In this document: one piece after another, positions 34,989 through 47,150 of the stretch
How the letters are laid out: each line of letters opens with the position of its first letter
How positions within the stretch are numbered: position 1 is the stretch's first letter
From: Adiantum capillus-veneris
Lineage: Eukaryota; Streptophyta; Polypodiopsida; Polypodiales; Pteridaceae
Direction: 5' to 3'
Assembly: GCA_014529385.2 (NCBI GenBank)
Contig: CM043962.1
Span: 91,196,680-91,256,679 of the forward strand
DNA: 60,000 nt
Position numbers and translations under genes: made by a program
Notes under the pieces: generated by a model
Databases searched by the model: none
What the model was told of the DNA's origin: nothing
What the model saw: the letters and a program-made list of their open reading frames with translations, nothing else

Positions 34989-36200
34989 TGTGAGGTCCTA
35001 ACCCCGTCGTCTCAGACGACGGATCTGATGGTAAACCTAGTGGCCACTAGATCTACAGCGGAAGCAAACAAAGTGATTTGTGGTTCATCTAGTGGACGAT
35101 CTCTCATCACAAAGTGAGTCGAGTTCGAGCCTACTAGCATCAAGATCTAGTTCCACCTCGCAGGGGAAGCATGATTAACTTATTTAGCGATCCTAAGACC
35201 CACCTTCCAAGAGGAGAGAAATCCCGAGTGCCTTTTTTCCCATGTTTCAGAGGCACGTACACTTGAGACCTCGCCGCTCTAGGGGCAATGAGTAATACTA
35301 GTGTCGATTTAAACACTATGGGGACGGAGAGTTCCCGACCAATCGGGACCACCCTTCTCATAGGCATTGGAAACCTGAGCCAAGCCCCCACTTTCCATCC
35401 CCACACTCACACTTCTTCGTGTGTCCTAATTACTACCACAATGGTTGTTCAATATATAAGTTCCTTGATTAGGTTCTGATTCACAAGGTTCGTTAAGACA
35501 GCCCTTCAACCAGTATTGCAAAGCGGCACCAAGACATTAATTCTAGTAAAAATTCTACTCAAACTTATTCAATAAAATTCCAATGTTCTAGAGGTACAAC
35601 ATCCCCCCTCCAGCGAGAGTTTACTCCTCTCGTTGTCGCCTAGCTTCCCATACAACTAGGTATGTCCACCGCATAGAAAGCACGACATGGACATTCCCAC
35701 CGCATAGAAAGCAAGACGTGGGTAGAGGCCCTAAGCTAGTAACTCTAGCTACCGCAAAATCGTCGCAAGCCGCCCCCTGTGATCAGTAGGGGGATCAGGA
35801 CTAGTTCAACATTGGAAATAGAATGAACATGCCGAGCTAAATTTTCCCTAGCAGACATTCTTTCCTATTTCAAACGGTATATCCATCAACCATTCTTTCC
35901 TACTTAGAATTTATATACAATGGAATTCAAATGCCGAGGTTTCCGTCGGATTTCTCCAACATGTTTAAGGATATGTTCTTTCCTAACTTATTGTATGCAA
36001 TGTTAAATTAAACAACTTGGATTAAAAATGTGACCTACCTCCTCCATTTCCTCGTGGTTGGCCCGTGAGATGGCCGATACTTGGTAGTCCATGGGAGCTT
36101 TTCCTTTTCCATTCACATTGCTTGTTCCCGCTCGCGGTTGTGGGCACGACCGAAGCGAGTTCCCTTTATCGGGGCCATTTTATACTCACTACTTAATTGA
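34989..36200 (-). mobile_element. 5' LTR of G7 (right end uncertain)
   Basis: The plus strand begins TGTGAGGTCCTAAC beside a perfect primer site, so this is the end of a 5' LTR in minus orientation. A TATA-like element TTATATATTG lies on the minus strand near 35,450. A perfect 19-nt palindrome is close to the terminus. A repeated CCGCATAGAAAGCA phrase occurs near 35,670 and 35,700. The other LTR boundary could not be recognised; no second copy is in the window. Confidence 0.6.
35004..35022. repeat. Perfect 19-nt palindrome near LTR end
   Basis: CCGTCGTCTCAGACGACGG has two 9-bp arms around one base. It would form a strong hairpin in the U5 RNA just before the primer site. Confidence 0.9.
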
Positions 36201-36546
36201 CAAACTTGGAGAAAAAGAACTAACGTCCGAGAGTACCATAACAATCAAGATGACATATTAGAATCACTAAACAATTCATTCTATACGAGGGTGTTAGATT
36301 TCCTTCAAGACATAGTAATTTACGGATAGTACCTTACTTGTTCTATGGGAATTGGCTCTAAAGTTAAATACTTGGCCTATGTAATTAGAAATTTTTAGAT
36401 TTTACTAGAGGGGTGAATTAGACGTGCTCAATCACCTTCCTAGTGTAAGTAGATGCAGAATTACCATATGCATAGGTGAGAGAAAATTCCCTTTCTAGTG
36501 GATTAATGATGGATTAATTTTCCTTAATTACTTCCTAATCTATAAA

Positions 36547-37253
36547 CAACTTGAATCTAATTTATCTACTCAAACATTGTGTGGTAATAGGATGAAAAAT
36601 GACCAATCCCACATCATTACCGGCTTGATAATTATTTACTATGATGACTAGCGGGAGATTTCTTCCTACTAATCATGCATTAATCTATGATTAGGAGAGG
36701 TTAATTGCTTGCATAATTAACAATTGGATTGTGATTATATAATAGACTAATGATATGGAGAATTAGTGAGTAGCTATTGAGTAATTTAGTTATGATTAAG
36801 CATAATAGTTACGAGATTAGGAGAATGGTAGAGAGATTTGCAGCAAAACATAAAATAGATTGATATTATTGTGATTAGGGGATGAATTCTACTCGAAATT
36901 CTGATCAATGGAGTTTTCAAGACAAGAATTGGGCAGCACTTCCCTCCTTTGCTTCTTCTCCAAAAACTGTGTGTCGACAGCACCTCCCAAGGTGTGTGTG
37001 TGTAAGTGTGTGTGTGTGTGTGTGTACTGAGTGGGTGTGTGAGCATGTATGTGTGTGTGTGTGTGTGAGCACACTCTTAAATAGGCCTCTCCATGCTGAA
37101 AATCGACCTTGCTTGCTATTTGCATCTGAGAGCTACTCCACTTAAGCATGGCAAGTCCAGTTACAACCTTATGAAAATTTGGGTTTTAGGCTAAAACGGG
37201 CCATACGAGTCGGAATTTAATGCCGCAAATTGCTATACTAAGATCTAACTAAG
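36547..37253. repeat. Repeat R, copy 2 (carries the empty transposon site)
   Basis: Direct copy of 31,837-34,105 without the DNA transposon and without the 174-bp segment. The junction of the missing segment falls at a short ACA repeat, which suggests deletion in this copy. The two copies differ at roughly 5% of positions by eye. Confidence 0.85.
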
Positions 37254-37589
37254 GTGCATCTGTCCGAGTACTTGACATATTTAGCAGCCCCCGGGGTCCG
37301 AAAATACATTTTTTTCAAATTCGGGGTATGGGTGCAGTTTTTCGAGACGGTCAAAACTAAACGAGTCCGGTGACCAAAGACTTACTATTTTTGGAAATTT
37401 TTCTCAAAAAATTATTTTAATTCACTTTTGGAAGCTTTATAACATTCTAAACATCATGGCACTGACAGAATTTGGAAAACTGCTAAAAATAGTAACTTTT
37501 TCCATTATGTTCATTGCATGGTACAAGGGTGCTCTTTTTGGTTGGGGTCAGAGACCTTACACTCTCCTTCCCCCTCTATATATAGGAAA
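37254..37589. other. Unassigned sequence
   Basis: Contains GCAGCCCCCGGGGTCCG near 37,285 and a TATATATA motif near 37,577. No gene or repeat partner in the window. Possibly the remaining part of the repeat-R element. Confidence 0.35.
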
Positions 37590-38466
37590 CTTTTGCTTGC
37601 ATAATAGGCTAATTGTGAATGAATCCAAAACAAAGGTTATGTTTATGAAAACCAACCTTAAGGAGAATCCATGCATTATGTACAACAATGAAACACTTGA
37701 AGTTGTTGAGAGCTTTGAGTACCTTGGCCTTGAGGTTTTAGCCAATCACAAGTGGCATGAATGTGCTATGTGTCATTTGGAAGCCGTGAAGAGAGCATAC
37801 TATGCATTTGAGAACATGTTTAATGTGAGAAATGTCAGACGTTCTCAAGAAGTGCCTTTTTGACACATTGGTGACATTGATTTTTTTAATGGAGTTGAAG
37901 TGTGGAGTGGGAGCATCTCCAAGACTACTTGGGAAGAGTTTGAGAATGTCTTAAAAAGTTTCCTTACAAATTTTCTCCAAGTTAAACCACCCATATTGCC
38001 CCCAACTAGAAAACCATGTTCGTTTGCTGAAAGAGGAAACCATACTTACTCTTACATGCTAGAGCCTATTCCGTTTTCAACGATATGCACTATCACAACC
38101 ATTTGGCTTAGCCCCCACTATCTTCAATGCAAGATGGGACACCTGGGCAATGGAAAAGAGTCAAATCAATTGCACACAACTCACTGCAAGTTCAAGAGCC
38201 TAAGTACCACCCACAACTAGAGTGCTTAGCTTTTGGTCACATGTGAACTTGCTTCCCTCACATTTTTTTCCATGAGTTAGGCCTTCACACTTTCCTCTCC
38301 TAGCCACAATGTGGGCTCTCCATTGCGACTCTCATCACCACAATTTTGGAGCATTGAGAATCACTCATCAGTCCCATACATACTACATCACATGTAACAT
38401 TGGGCCCATATTTCATGTTCAATCTCTATAGACAATAATAAAATCTATCTATCTCCCTCCCTCCCT

Positions 38467-38542
<76 letters not shown>

Positions 38543-38588
38543 CACTGGCCCAAGATCACATAGACACACACACACACACACATACACT
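37590..38588 (+). mobile_element. LINE 3' fragment, plus strand
   Basis: Begins inside the RT C-terminal region: NRLIVNESKTKVMFMKTN, then MYNNETLEVVESFEYLGLEV, as in LINE ORF2 proteins after the RT palm. It continues to a 3' untranslated region with AATAAAAT near 38,440, then CCCT-, CT- and CA-repeats and the end ACACTAG. Truncated at the 5' side, as is usual for LINEs. It aligns with the minus-strand copy 38,598-39,870 in reverse complement but lacks about 380 bp after CTCCAAGTTAA. Confidence 0.75.
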
Positions 38589-38636
38589 AGCCCAAGTAGT
38601 GTATGTGTGTGTGTGTGTGTCTATGTGATCTTGGGC

Positions 38637-38643
<7 letters not shown>
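38541..38643. repeat. Large cruciform-type palindrome at the LINE tails
   Basis: Arms 38,541-38,588 and 38,598-38,643 are reverse complements (CACACTGGCCCAAGATCACA start) except for one CA unit. A 9-bp spacer lies between. It is the centre of a longer, diverged inverted repeat reaching from about 37,670 to 39,870. Confidence 0.9.
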
Positions 38644-38716
<73 letters not shown>

Positions 38717-40930
38717 GAAGGGCATATAGATAGATGAAGAGAAAGAGATAGATAGATATATTTTATTATCGTCCTCGAAGGTCAAATATGACCTATGTGA
38801 CTAAAGTTACATGTGATGTAGTATGTGTGTGGCCGATGAGTGATGCTTGATGCTCCAAAATTTTTCCAATGAGAGTTGCAATGGAGAGCCCACACTGTGG
38901 CAGGGAGAGGGAACTATGTAGGTCTAAGTCACGGCTAAAAATATGAGGGAAGCAAGTTCAGATATGACCAAAAGCTGAGCACTCAAGTGGTGTATGGTAC
39001 TCAAACTCTCAAACTTTGTAGTGAGCATAATGTGCACAATTGATTTGACACTTCTCCATTGCCCCAATGCCCTATTCGAAGGGAGTGGGAGCTAAGCCAA
39101 ATGGCTGCGAGAAAGCATATCACTCACAAGGGGATAGGCTCAAGCATGTAAGCTGAGTACGGTTTCCTCTTTCAATGAAGAACATGGTTTTGTAGTTGGG
39201 GGCAATATGGGTGGTGTAATGTATGAAGCGTGACCCACCAAATTTCTCCCAAGCCATAATACATTGGCATTGTAGAAAAGATTCATTCACTTGGGACTCT
39301 ATTGAGGCTGCTTCCCATCTCCCAAACCACTTTTTTATGTCTTGCATCTATCTTGTGCTCAAGATCTTTCTTTTATGCGTCCTTTGAACTTTTTTCTTGC
39401 TGCTCATGCAATTGTAGGAAGTCAATGTGAGGGGTTTTGACGCATCTTTATCATGTACTCCACAACCCTTTCCATGCCCATAACCTCAATTGGAAGAGAT
39501 GGCGTCTCAAGAAGTAGGAGCATATATGGTGTTTGTGTCTTAACTTGGAGAAAGTTTGTAAGAAAACTCTTTTGGACATTATCAAACTCTTTCCAAGTAG
39601 ACTATGAGATGCTCCTGCCGCACACTTCAACTCCATAAAGAAGAACCGGTGTCACCAATATGTCAAAAAGGTACTTCTTGAGAACCCAACACTTGATGTT
39701 TCCCACATTACACATGTTTTCAAATGCATAGTATGCTCTCTTTCTGGCTTCCAAAAGACGCATAGCACATCATGCCACTTGTGATTGTCCGAAACCTCAA
39801 TGCCAATGTACTTAAAGCTCTCAACAACTTTGAGTGTCTCATTGTTGTACACAATGCATGCGTTCGATAGTTGTTTACATTCTTTACATCCCCTCCGTTA
39901 TGCAAAGGCTTGACCCAATTAATGATCCAATCACAAGGCGTATTATGTTGAAGTGCAAGGTTGAACATATCACACATCCACTCATGTGTAAAATCTTCCG
40001 TCCATTTAATCATTTCCGGCTTGATACCTTGAAAATATCCCACTTTGTGAGTGGCCAACTTTTGGAGTCCACTGCACACATCCTCAATAATAAAAAAAGA
40101 GGGCATACATGGGAGTGAACCATAAAATGGAATTTTTCCAGCATTTAGTTGTTTATATAGTTGCCTACAATGTGTGTACATATCCACAATGCTCAAGTTA
40201 CCAAAACTCGCAAACCCACTTGCCCCTCAAGTTTCTCCAAAATCTTCCACATGCAACGCTCAAGTTACCAAAACTCGCAAACCCACTTGCCCCTCAAGTT
40301 TCTCCAAAATCTTCCACATGAATGTGCCTTTTCTTGGACTTGAAAAAATTGATACTTTACTTCCATCTTCTTCTCTTCTTTTGAATCATGCATTGTATGT
40401 ATGCAAATGACTTTGATAGTTGTCTTTGTCCATAGTCGCATCAAGGTTTATTAAAGACTTTTGAGCATCTTGACATGCTTTATCAAACCACCTTTCGGGT
40501 GATCTATCTTTGTTGATATCATAGACATGCTTTATGGCAAAATATTCTTCGGCACAAGAACAAGTAACTTTTTTGAAAGCTTCCCATTTAGTTCCATTGC
40601 TGCATTAGATTGATGCTTTGTCATCCATAACTTTGGCTCAATTATTTCAATATACATTGGTGCCTATTTGAATCCATACAAAGTGATAACTTCTCTTCCC
40701 TTTGTGTATCATGCTCCCAAGTTTCAACAAGAAGCTAGTACAAGATTGGCTTTGCTTGTTAATTAATCTATGCTAACATTCCATGGGTATCCGTTGCAAT
40801 TCCCAAAACATACTTTCAATTGTAAGTCAGCCTCATAGGTCGTACATTGCTATTTTCTCAAGGGAATTTTCTCCTCCTTGGACACATTTTCTTTAGCAGA
40901 AGATCTCCTTGTTTTTATATTATTTCTCTC
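38598..40930 (-). mobile_element. LINE B1, minus strand, internally deleted
   Basis: On the minus strand: a linker region (about 40,450-40,300), then RT fingers FQGIKPEMIKWTEDFTHEW and CDWIINWVKPLHNGGDVKN followed by VNNYRT (LINE consensus ...P.W....I.PL.K.GD...NYR). The frame then jumps at 39,868 to MYNNETLKVVESFKYIGIEV, so the palm with the active site is deleted. The 3' untranslated region and repeat tail end at 38,598. A perfect 67-bp tandem duplication lies at 40,191-40,320. The copy is dead. Confidence 0.75.
40191..40320 (+). repeat. Perfect 67-bp tandem duplication
   Basis: GCTCAAGTTACCAAAACTCG opens copies at 40,191 and 40,258. The first 63 bp of each are identical. Such identity inside an otherwise decayed LINE points to a very recent duplication or an assembly error. 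Confidence 0.95.
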
Positions 40931-40939
40931 CTCATATGC

Positions 40940-43800
40940 CTTGCGACACATAGTCGGGTCGAACCACAAACCCATCCCCTATGAGTTGGAGAAGATGCTC
41001 TTTATAGAAATCCATCTTCATGCCCAACTTCTTTGTCAGCTCTATCTATGTCCTCTTGGTGTCTAACTAGGTCTGAAGAACGAGTCTAGTAATTCCCATC
41101 CGTGTAAGAGACAGCCATGGTGGATCAAGGGAGTACTGGAAAGGGGTAAACTATCCATGTTGAAGACATGTACCTGGAACCATGATGACATTTGTGCATA
41201 CCAACATGATGTGTCCCCCTATCAAGCTAACTATCTGAAGGACTCAAGAGCCAATCTGGCATAATATCTATCTTTGGTAGTATCCCATAAGCTATGCATA
41301 AAGGAAACTGATCTAATAAGCGCCTCTATCTCCATGGGGGGGGGACTGGTAACTTCGCTCTAATGATCTCATGTGGCATAGAGACCTTGGCCCTAATAAG
41401 CCAAGAGATCATGCATAATGAGGGCCTCTCCATACCTCTCCATCCATCCTGACCCACAGAGGGTCCCCAAACTTGAACCCCATAGAGTATAGCTAAAGCT
41501 ACCAAGGTATCAAAGATCCAGAGCTTTGTTTGGGGTTCCTAGAGTTGAACCTGAAAACACATGGTTTTACCAAGGTTTACTGACAATCCACTATCCTTTG
41601 CAAAGTTATGTATTGCATCCAAATGTCATTGCATACCCTGTGGTGAGTCAGTGATCAACACAATATCATGGTCATATAACAATAATGGAATCCATGTCCT
41701 TGCCACTTGGGCACCTCTATCACTCTCTCTGTCAATGTAATTAGAAATCTCATCTATATACATACCAAATAGAGTAGGAGACAATGGACAACCTTGTTTC
41801 ACTTCAATAGTAGAGTGCACTATATCAAATATCCCCCTTGGAGTGTGTACATGTCCCACCACTGATAGATCCATAATCCCCCAACTCAACTCATTGGGCA
41901 CTCCCATCTCCTATAGTATGTGCATCAGTTTGGCTTGGGGCAGCATATCAAATGCTTTTTGAAAAGCCACAAAGGTATAATAAATTTGTCTCCCCTATGC
42001 CCTACCCTCCTCAATGATGGCTCTGAGTGTCAATGTATGGTTAAGAGTGGAGATGCATCTCTTGAAATAGGCATGTACCACTGGCCGTATGCCCTCACTC
42101 TCTACCCATCTGCACAACTACTGTTCAAGGGTATATGCATACAACCATGCCAATGTGTGTCCAATCATAATAGTACGGTACTTTCCAAGCTTTGTAGGAT
42201 CACCTTCCTTGAAGATAGGCATAATAATAGAGATAGTCTCCAAGTCTCAGGTAGACCCTCACACATGACACGATTGAACAAAATTGCAAGAACTCTGTCA
42301 GCATATCTATAGAATGTATAAAGTGTTCTGCTACTAGACCATCATGATCATATGCCATTTTGGTCTTCATCTTGTCAATGGTTGTCTTTACCATCTCATT
42401 GGTAAAGAAGGTACTTGTAGATGGGCATGGCTTAGGAGGATCTAGAAGGGGTGTCTTTCTAGGGACTATATATAAGGATGTTGCGTATTGGCCCTACACA
42501 CGAGGGGAAGTAATCACTAGCGGAGGTGACTACTCATGAAAGAGATGCCATGCCTCTCTTGAGTCTCTACTCAAGAACAATGGGTATAAGTGTCGCTCCA
42601 TCTGAGCTAGGAACTCTCACTTCTTCTATCACACAAGGTGTTGAAATGCTATCCAAGATTGTCTATGATTGATGACCCCTAGGAGAAGATCCCAATGAAT
42701 TTGTGCTCTCATCTCTCTATACTCCTCATCATACCAACTATTCTAATGCATGCTCCTAAGACGACATATCTGATCAGGTTCAGTGTGTGGGTATGCATTT
42801 GTTGTTGCATCATGCAATGTATCGGTCAATAAAGCGGTGATCTTATCCACTGAGAGTCTTGGCCTCACTGTTGTTCATAGCCGACCATAGATATCCTATG
42901 TATAAACAGAGTCAGCTTTTGGTTTAAATGTATAGCGGGTATGTGTCCTCCTTTTTGACACGAGTTGTATTGTACGCAAAGGAGACTAAAAGTGTCAAAA
43001 GAGAATGATCCACTACTATACCCACTGGTTTGGGTCCTACTATAAGATCCTAAATGTAGGGGATGAAGCATGATCGTGCCATGACATGGTCCATTGTGTT
43101 GGCCCCATGCCTATTTGAGAAGCAAGTAAGCCTAGATGCTGCAAAAAATTGATATGGATGACCCATGTATGGACATTCCATGTGAGGTCCCGATTTCCAT
43201 CAAATATCTCCCATACTTCATGTACTCCTCATCCTGTGAGCATCTGTCAAGCCCCATATCATTGGTGTCTAGCTCTCTTAGTATCTCATTTGAGGTATCA
43301 TAAAAAATTGAATGATGATTTCTCGTGTGGGCATTAAAGTCCCCCAAGAGAATGATGTCTCCATATCTGGAAAACTCTCATATGTCCTTGTCTAGTGCAG
43401 AGAAAGGAGACTGTTCTTTAGGTGTGGCATACACTAATGTGTTGGGGCAAAGTAACATATAGCAATGTATCAACCCTCAACCTCACCCACATGTATTTGG
43501 CATGATCATCTCTTCGAACAATGTGCACAAGTAGCTATAACTCCTCTCTGAATAGGAATTCTACTCCTCTTGAACCTCTGCCTTTGTGCTTTGATCTCAT
43601 CTCTACTTGACAAGCTATCTCCCATCTATATCCATTTACATGTGGCATAAGCTATCCCAGTACCTGGTGTATCTTTGAGTAAAATACGATGTCTCTCCCC
43701 ATAAAGCTGTCCTCAAATGCCCCTAGATCAAGACATAGTGACCCATTACAATTCCATGCTGCCATCTTTAGTGTGGTCCCATAGGTCTTGCATCGTCATG
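40940..43800 (-). pseudogene. LINE B2 ORF2: endonuclease and reverse transcriptase
   Basis: Near 43,790 the minus strand reads MAAWNCNGSLCLDLGAFEDS, then GRDIVFYSKIHQVLG and GYRWEIACQ, an APE-type endonuclease start. GDFNAHTRNHH and GRYLMEIGTSHGMSIHG follow at 43,347-43,150. RT begins near 42,394 (KMAYDHDGLVAEHF), with LPETWRLSL next. The palm is VKQGCPLSPTLFGMYIDEIS, and the active site is LLLYDHDIVLITDS (consensus YADD, here YDHD). The C-terminus continues to about 40,940 with a WGPSVGQDGWRGMERPSL-like segment. Multiple stops and frameshifts. Endonuclease nicks the target and RT copies RNA at the nick. Confidence 0.8.
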
Positions 43801-43829
43801 AAAAGAATCACTCCAATATCACCACCCTT

Positions 43830-44680
43830 CCATCTCGATAAAAATAAATCTTACCTTTTTCCCTTGCCACTCTTATATCCGACATTACCTCTTGCATATG
43901 AGAAAATCAATGAGAGAGTAAGGTCATCTCCAAGAAAGATGCTTGTCTTTTTACGAGTTGGTCTCTTCTTCAAAAAGTCCTTTTTCCCTTCCATGAAGGG
44001 GGAACAAAGGATAAGTTCTCTTTCCTTTGAGGTTTCCCCATTGCTTCCACTTTTCTTATTGCCCACTCTCCAAGCCTTTGTATGCATCGGCTCAATAACC
44101 CCCGTCATAGTCATGAGTTCTTTTACCTCTTCATCAACATTATCTTGGACTTTGAGGCCACAAACCCTCACGTGCAAGGCTTGCACACGCCTCCTTTTCT
44201 CCTCTTCTAGTGTGAAGTTAACATTGGTGGGTGTGCAGGTTGTTTCCTTGCCTTTTCCCTTTCTTGGAAATCTCAATCCATTTCTTGGTCTCACCCACTT
44301 TTTGTTGGGTCTTTGTAATAACATCCACCCACAAAGTTGTCATTTATTTGTGATGCTCCTTCCCTTATTTGATGGCCTACACTTTTTCTTTAATCTTGTT
44401 GAGTTTGTCAACTAAGGAATGAAGCTCTCCCTCTTTGAGTGTGTGTCCTAATCACACCTCTGCAAGCTCCTTCTTGAGTAACGTGACCTCCTGACCTTGG
44501 GCCATCACCCAATCCTCAAGGGTGTTTATCATGCTTTATTTGAGTGACATACGTTCTTCAAATGTCTTTATTGTGCCTAGGAGGTTACAATTAATATTGT
44601 TCATGGTCTCACACATTTCTTCTTTGCATTTTCGAATGGCATCCTCCAAAGGGCCATCCTTGCCATTTTGTTTCTTCATG
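43830..44680 (-). pseudogene. LINE B2 ORF1 (coiled coil plus RNA-binding domain)
   Basis: From ATG at 44,680 a helical segment runs through RKCKEEMCETMNNINCNLLG and LEDWVMAQGQEVTLLKKELA, with Leu/Ile heptad spacing that suggests a coiled coil. At least five stops lie in frame. The frame then shifts, and 44,324-43,851 is open: VRVCGLKVQDNVDEEVKEL, AWRVGNKKSGSNGE and KKRPTRKKTSIFLGDDLTL. This resembles the RRM-like domain of LINE ORF1 proteins (V.IVGL.., A.R.G.K, FLK..IFL.DDLT). It sits directly upstream of the endonuclease, the expected order. Confidence 0.6.
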
Positions 44681-44693
44681 TTTGAGAACCGCA

Positions 44694-44698
<5 letters not shown>

Positions 44699-44786
<88 letters not shown>

Positions 44787-44809
44787 AGGAGGAGGAGGAG
44801 GAGGAGGAG
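44699..44809 (+). repeat. (GA)n followed by (GGA)n
   Basis: About 43 GA units and then about eight GGA units, just upstream of LINE ORF1. Frames of up to 282 residues here are repeat translations. Confidence 0.95.
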
Positions 44810-45487
<678 letters not shown>

Positions 45488-45619
45488 TTGCTCTAGAAGC
45501 TTTGTCAAAAAGATTTGTTTGCAACGAGCTTTTTGGAGCAAGCTTCCAGAGTGAGCTTTTTTACTAGATTTGCTTAATATAGCAATTTTTGAAAAAATTT
45601 CCCTTTGAAGCTCGCTCTA

Positions 45620-46310
45620 AACCTCTACTTCACATTGCACCATGTGCACCACTTTCTCCTTACCATAGGCATCAAATTTTCCCTTGGGACAATCTGTTTT
45701 GCCATGCCCACTTCCCATGCAAGTAAAATATGATTTATCTTTCTTTGCCTTTTTAAATTCCTTTTTTGAAAGCTGACCTCTAATCCCCTTGGGCTTATTA
45801 CCTGCATCAGATGAGGCTATTATAAATTTTCTTTTATTATGCGCTTGATGAGGACCATGACATGCACATGCATGCTAACTATCAAGCATATACATTTTAT
45901 GCTCATCAAGATTATCATATATATGTGCTTTTACTATAGCTTCCTTAAGTGTCTTCGGACCTTAAGTTTTAACATGCTCCTTAAGCTCAAGAGTTAACCT
46001 TGGGATAAACCCTCATACCTACTGGAAGTTGTCTAAACCCTCCAACTTGAGGATAACATCTCTATAATGAGAGATATATTCCAACAGTGTCTTATGTTGC
46101 CGCGTATAACACTTTATCCCATGTGTAATCTCTATCATTCTCATTAGTAGGCAAAAATTCTTTTTTGAACACATCCTCAAAAGTAGCGCATGTGCACGGT
46201 TGGTGGTGAGATAGGGGAGATACCCACGTGGCTCTACTGAGACAACTCTGCTTGTCTTTATCTTCACAACGGTGCCCTTGTGCATGCAAGCCCAAAAAAG
46301 AAATCCAATT
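45620..46310 (-). pseudogene. Gypsy G9 gag fragment with degraded zinc knuckle
   Basis: Minus-strand traces in two frames: FLPTNENDRDYTWDKVLY, QHKTLLEYISHYRDVILKLE and LDNFQ fit the capsid domain of Gypsy gag. SYFTCMGSGHGKTDCPKGKF near 45,740 is a CCHC knuckle that lost its first Cys. Frameshifts near 46,120 and stops near 45,980 break it. The primer site lies just upstream at 46,314. Confidence 0.55.
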
Positions 46311-46313
46311 CTA

Positions 46314-46325
46314 GCTCTGATACTA
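46314..46325 (-). promoter_or_regulatory. Primer-binding site of G9 (one mismatch)
   Basis: TAGTATCAGAGC on the minus strand; the usual site is TGGTATCAGAGC. An LTR-like start TGAGAGCC follows at 46,327. Confidence 0.65.
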
Positions 46326-46326
46326 G

Positions 46327-47150
46327 TGAGAGCCACAAAGGTAGGGAACTAAGACCCCCGTGTTGGTCTCCCAAGAGTTTCCCACTCAGGCGTGCTTGGC
46401 CCTTGGCCTCACATCAATCGACTTTGCATGCTTCATAATCTGATGATGGAGAAGTTACTTGGTTGATACAAGGATGAAAGAGTGAGACACTGTGCAACAT
46501 GCCATCAAAAGGGGCAAATGGCCATCAGTGCACTATCCAAGGGAGCTTAAGACATTATCATCTTTCATGAGTCTAAGATGTCTTCATGATGCTTTGGTGA
46601 GGCTCAACAAAAATGTGTATTAAGTGAAAAATGAGGAATGGGAGTTTCCTCGAGATTATAGCTCTGAGGTAGATCTTTAATCTTTGACTCTTTGAAGGTT
46701 TTGGCTTGGTTACCTGGTTGATTATCTTGTAACTAACTCACAATAGTACAAGTCATGCACAATAGCTTGTTCTAAAAATCAAGGCTTTAGGGTAGAGAGG
46801 GTTGACACAATGCATGTTTGATTGTTGGGTCATGGGAAAATATGAGCAGGCTAGTCGATGACAATCGTTAGATTGTGGCAAAAATTATATATTTTAGAAT
46901 GCTACAAGAAGTATTGAGAGTGGATTATAGAGGGTTCTACATGGAGATACTTGATGTGCCATGGTTTAAGGTGAACATGGAGAGATGTGCTACAACTATG
47001 CATAGAGGAGAGTCGGGCTTTCTTGAGGGGGACTTAAAATAAAAATGAATCAATATTCAAGAAATATTTGTCCTTCTTGAGCTCTATGAACAAGTAGGTC
47101 CAATTTGTTTACTGCATGTAATCATGAAAATTGAATACAAGTAATCTTAT
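46327..47150 (-). mobile_element. Probable LTR of G9 (right end unknown)
   Basis: Non-coding sequence starting TGAGAGCCAC beside the primer site. The other end is not identifiable and no partner copy is present. Confidence 0.35.
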
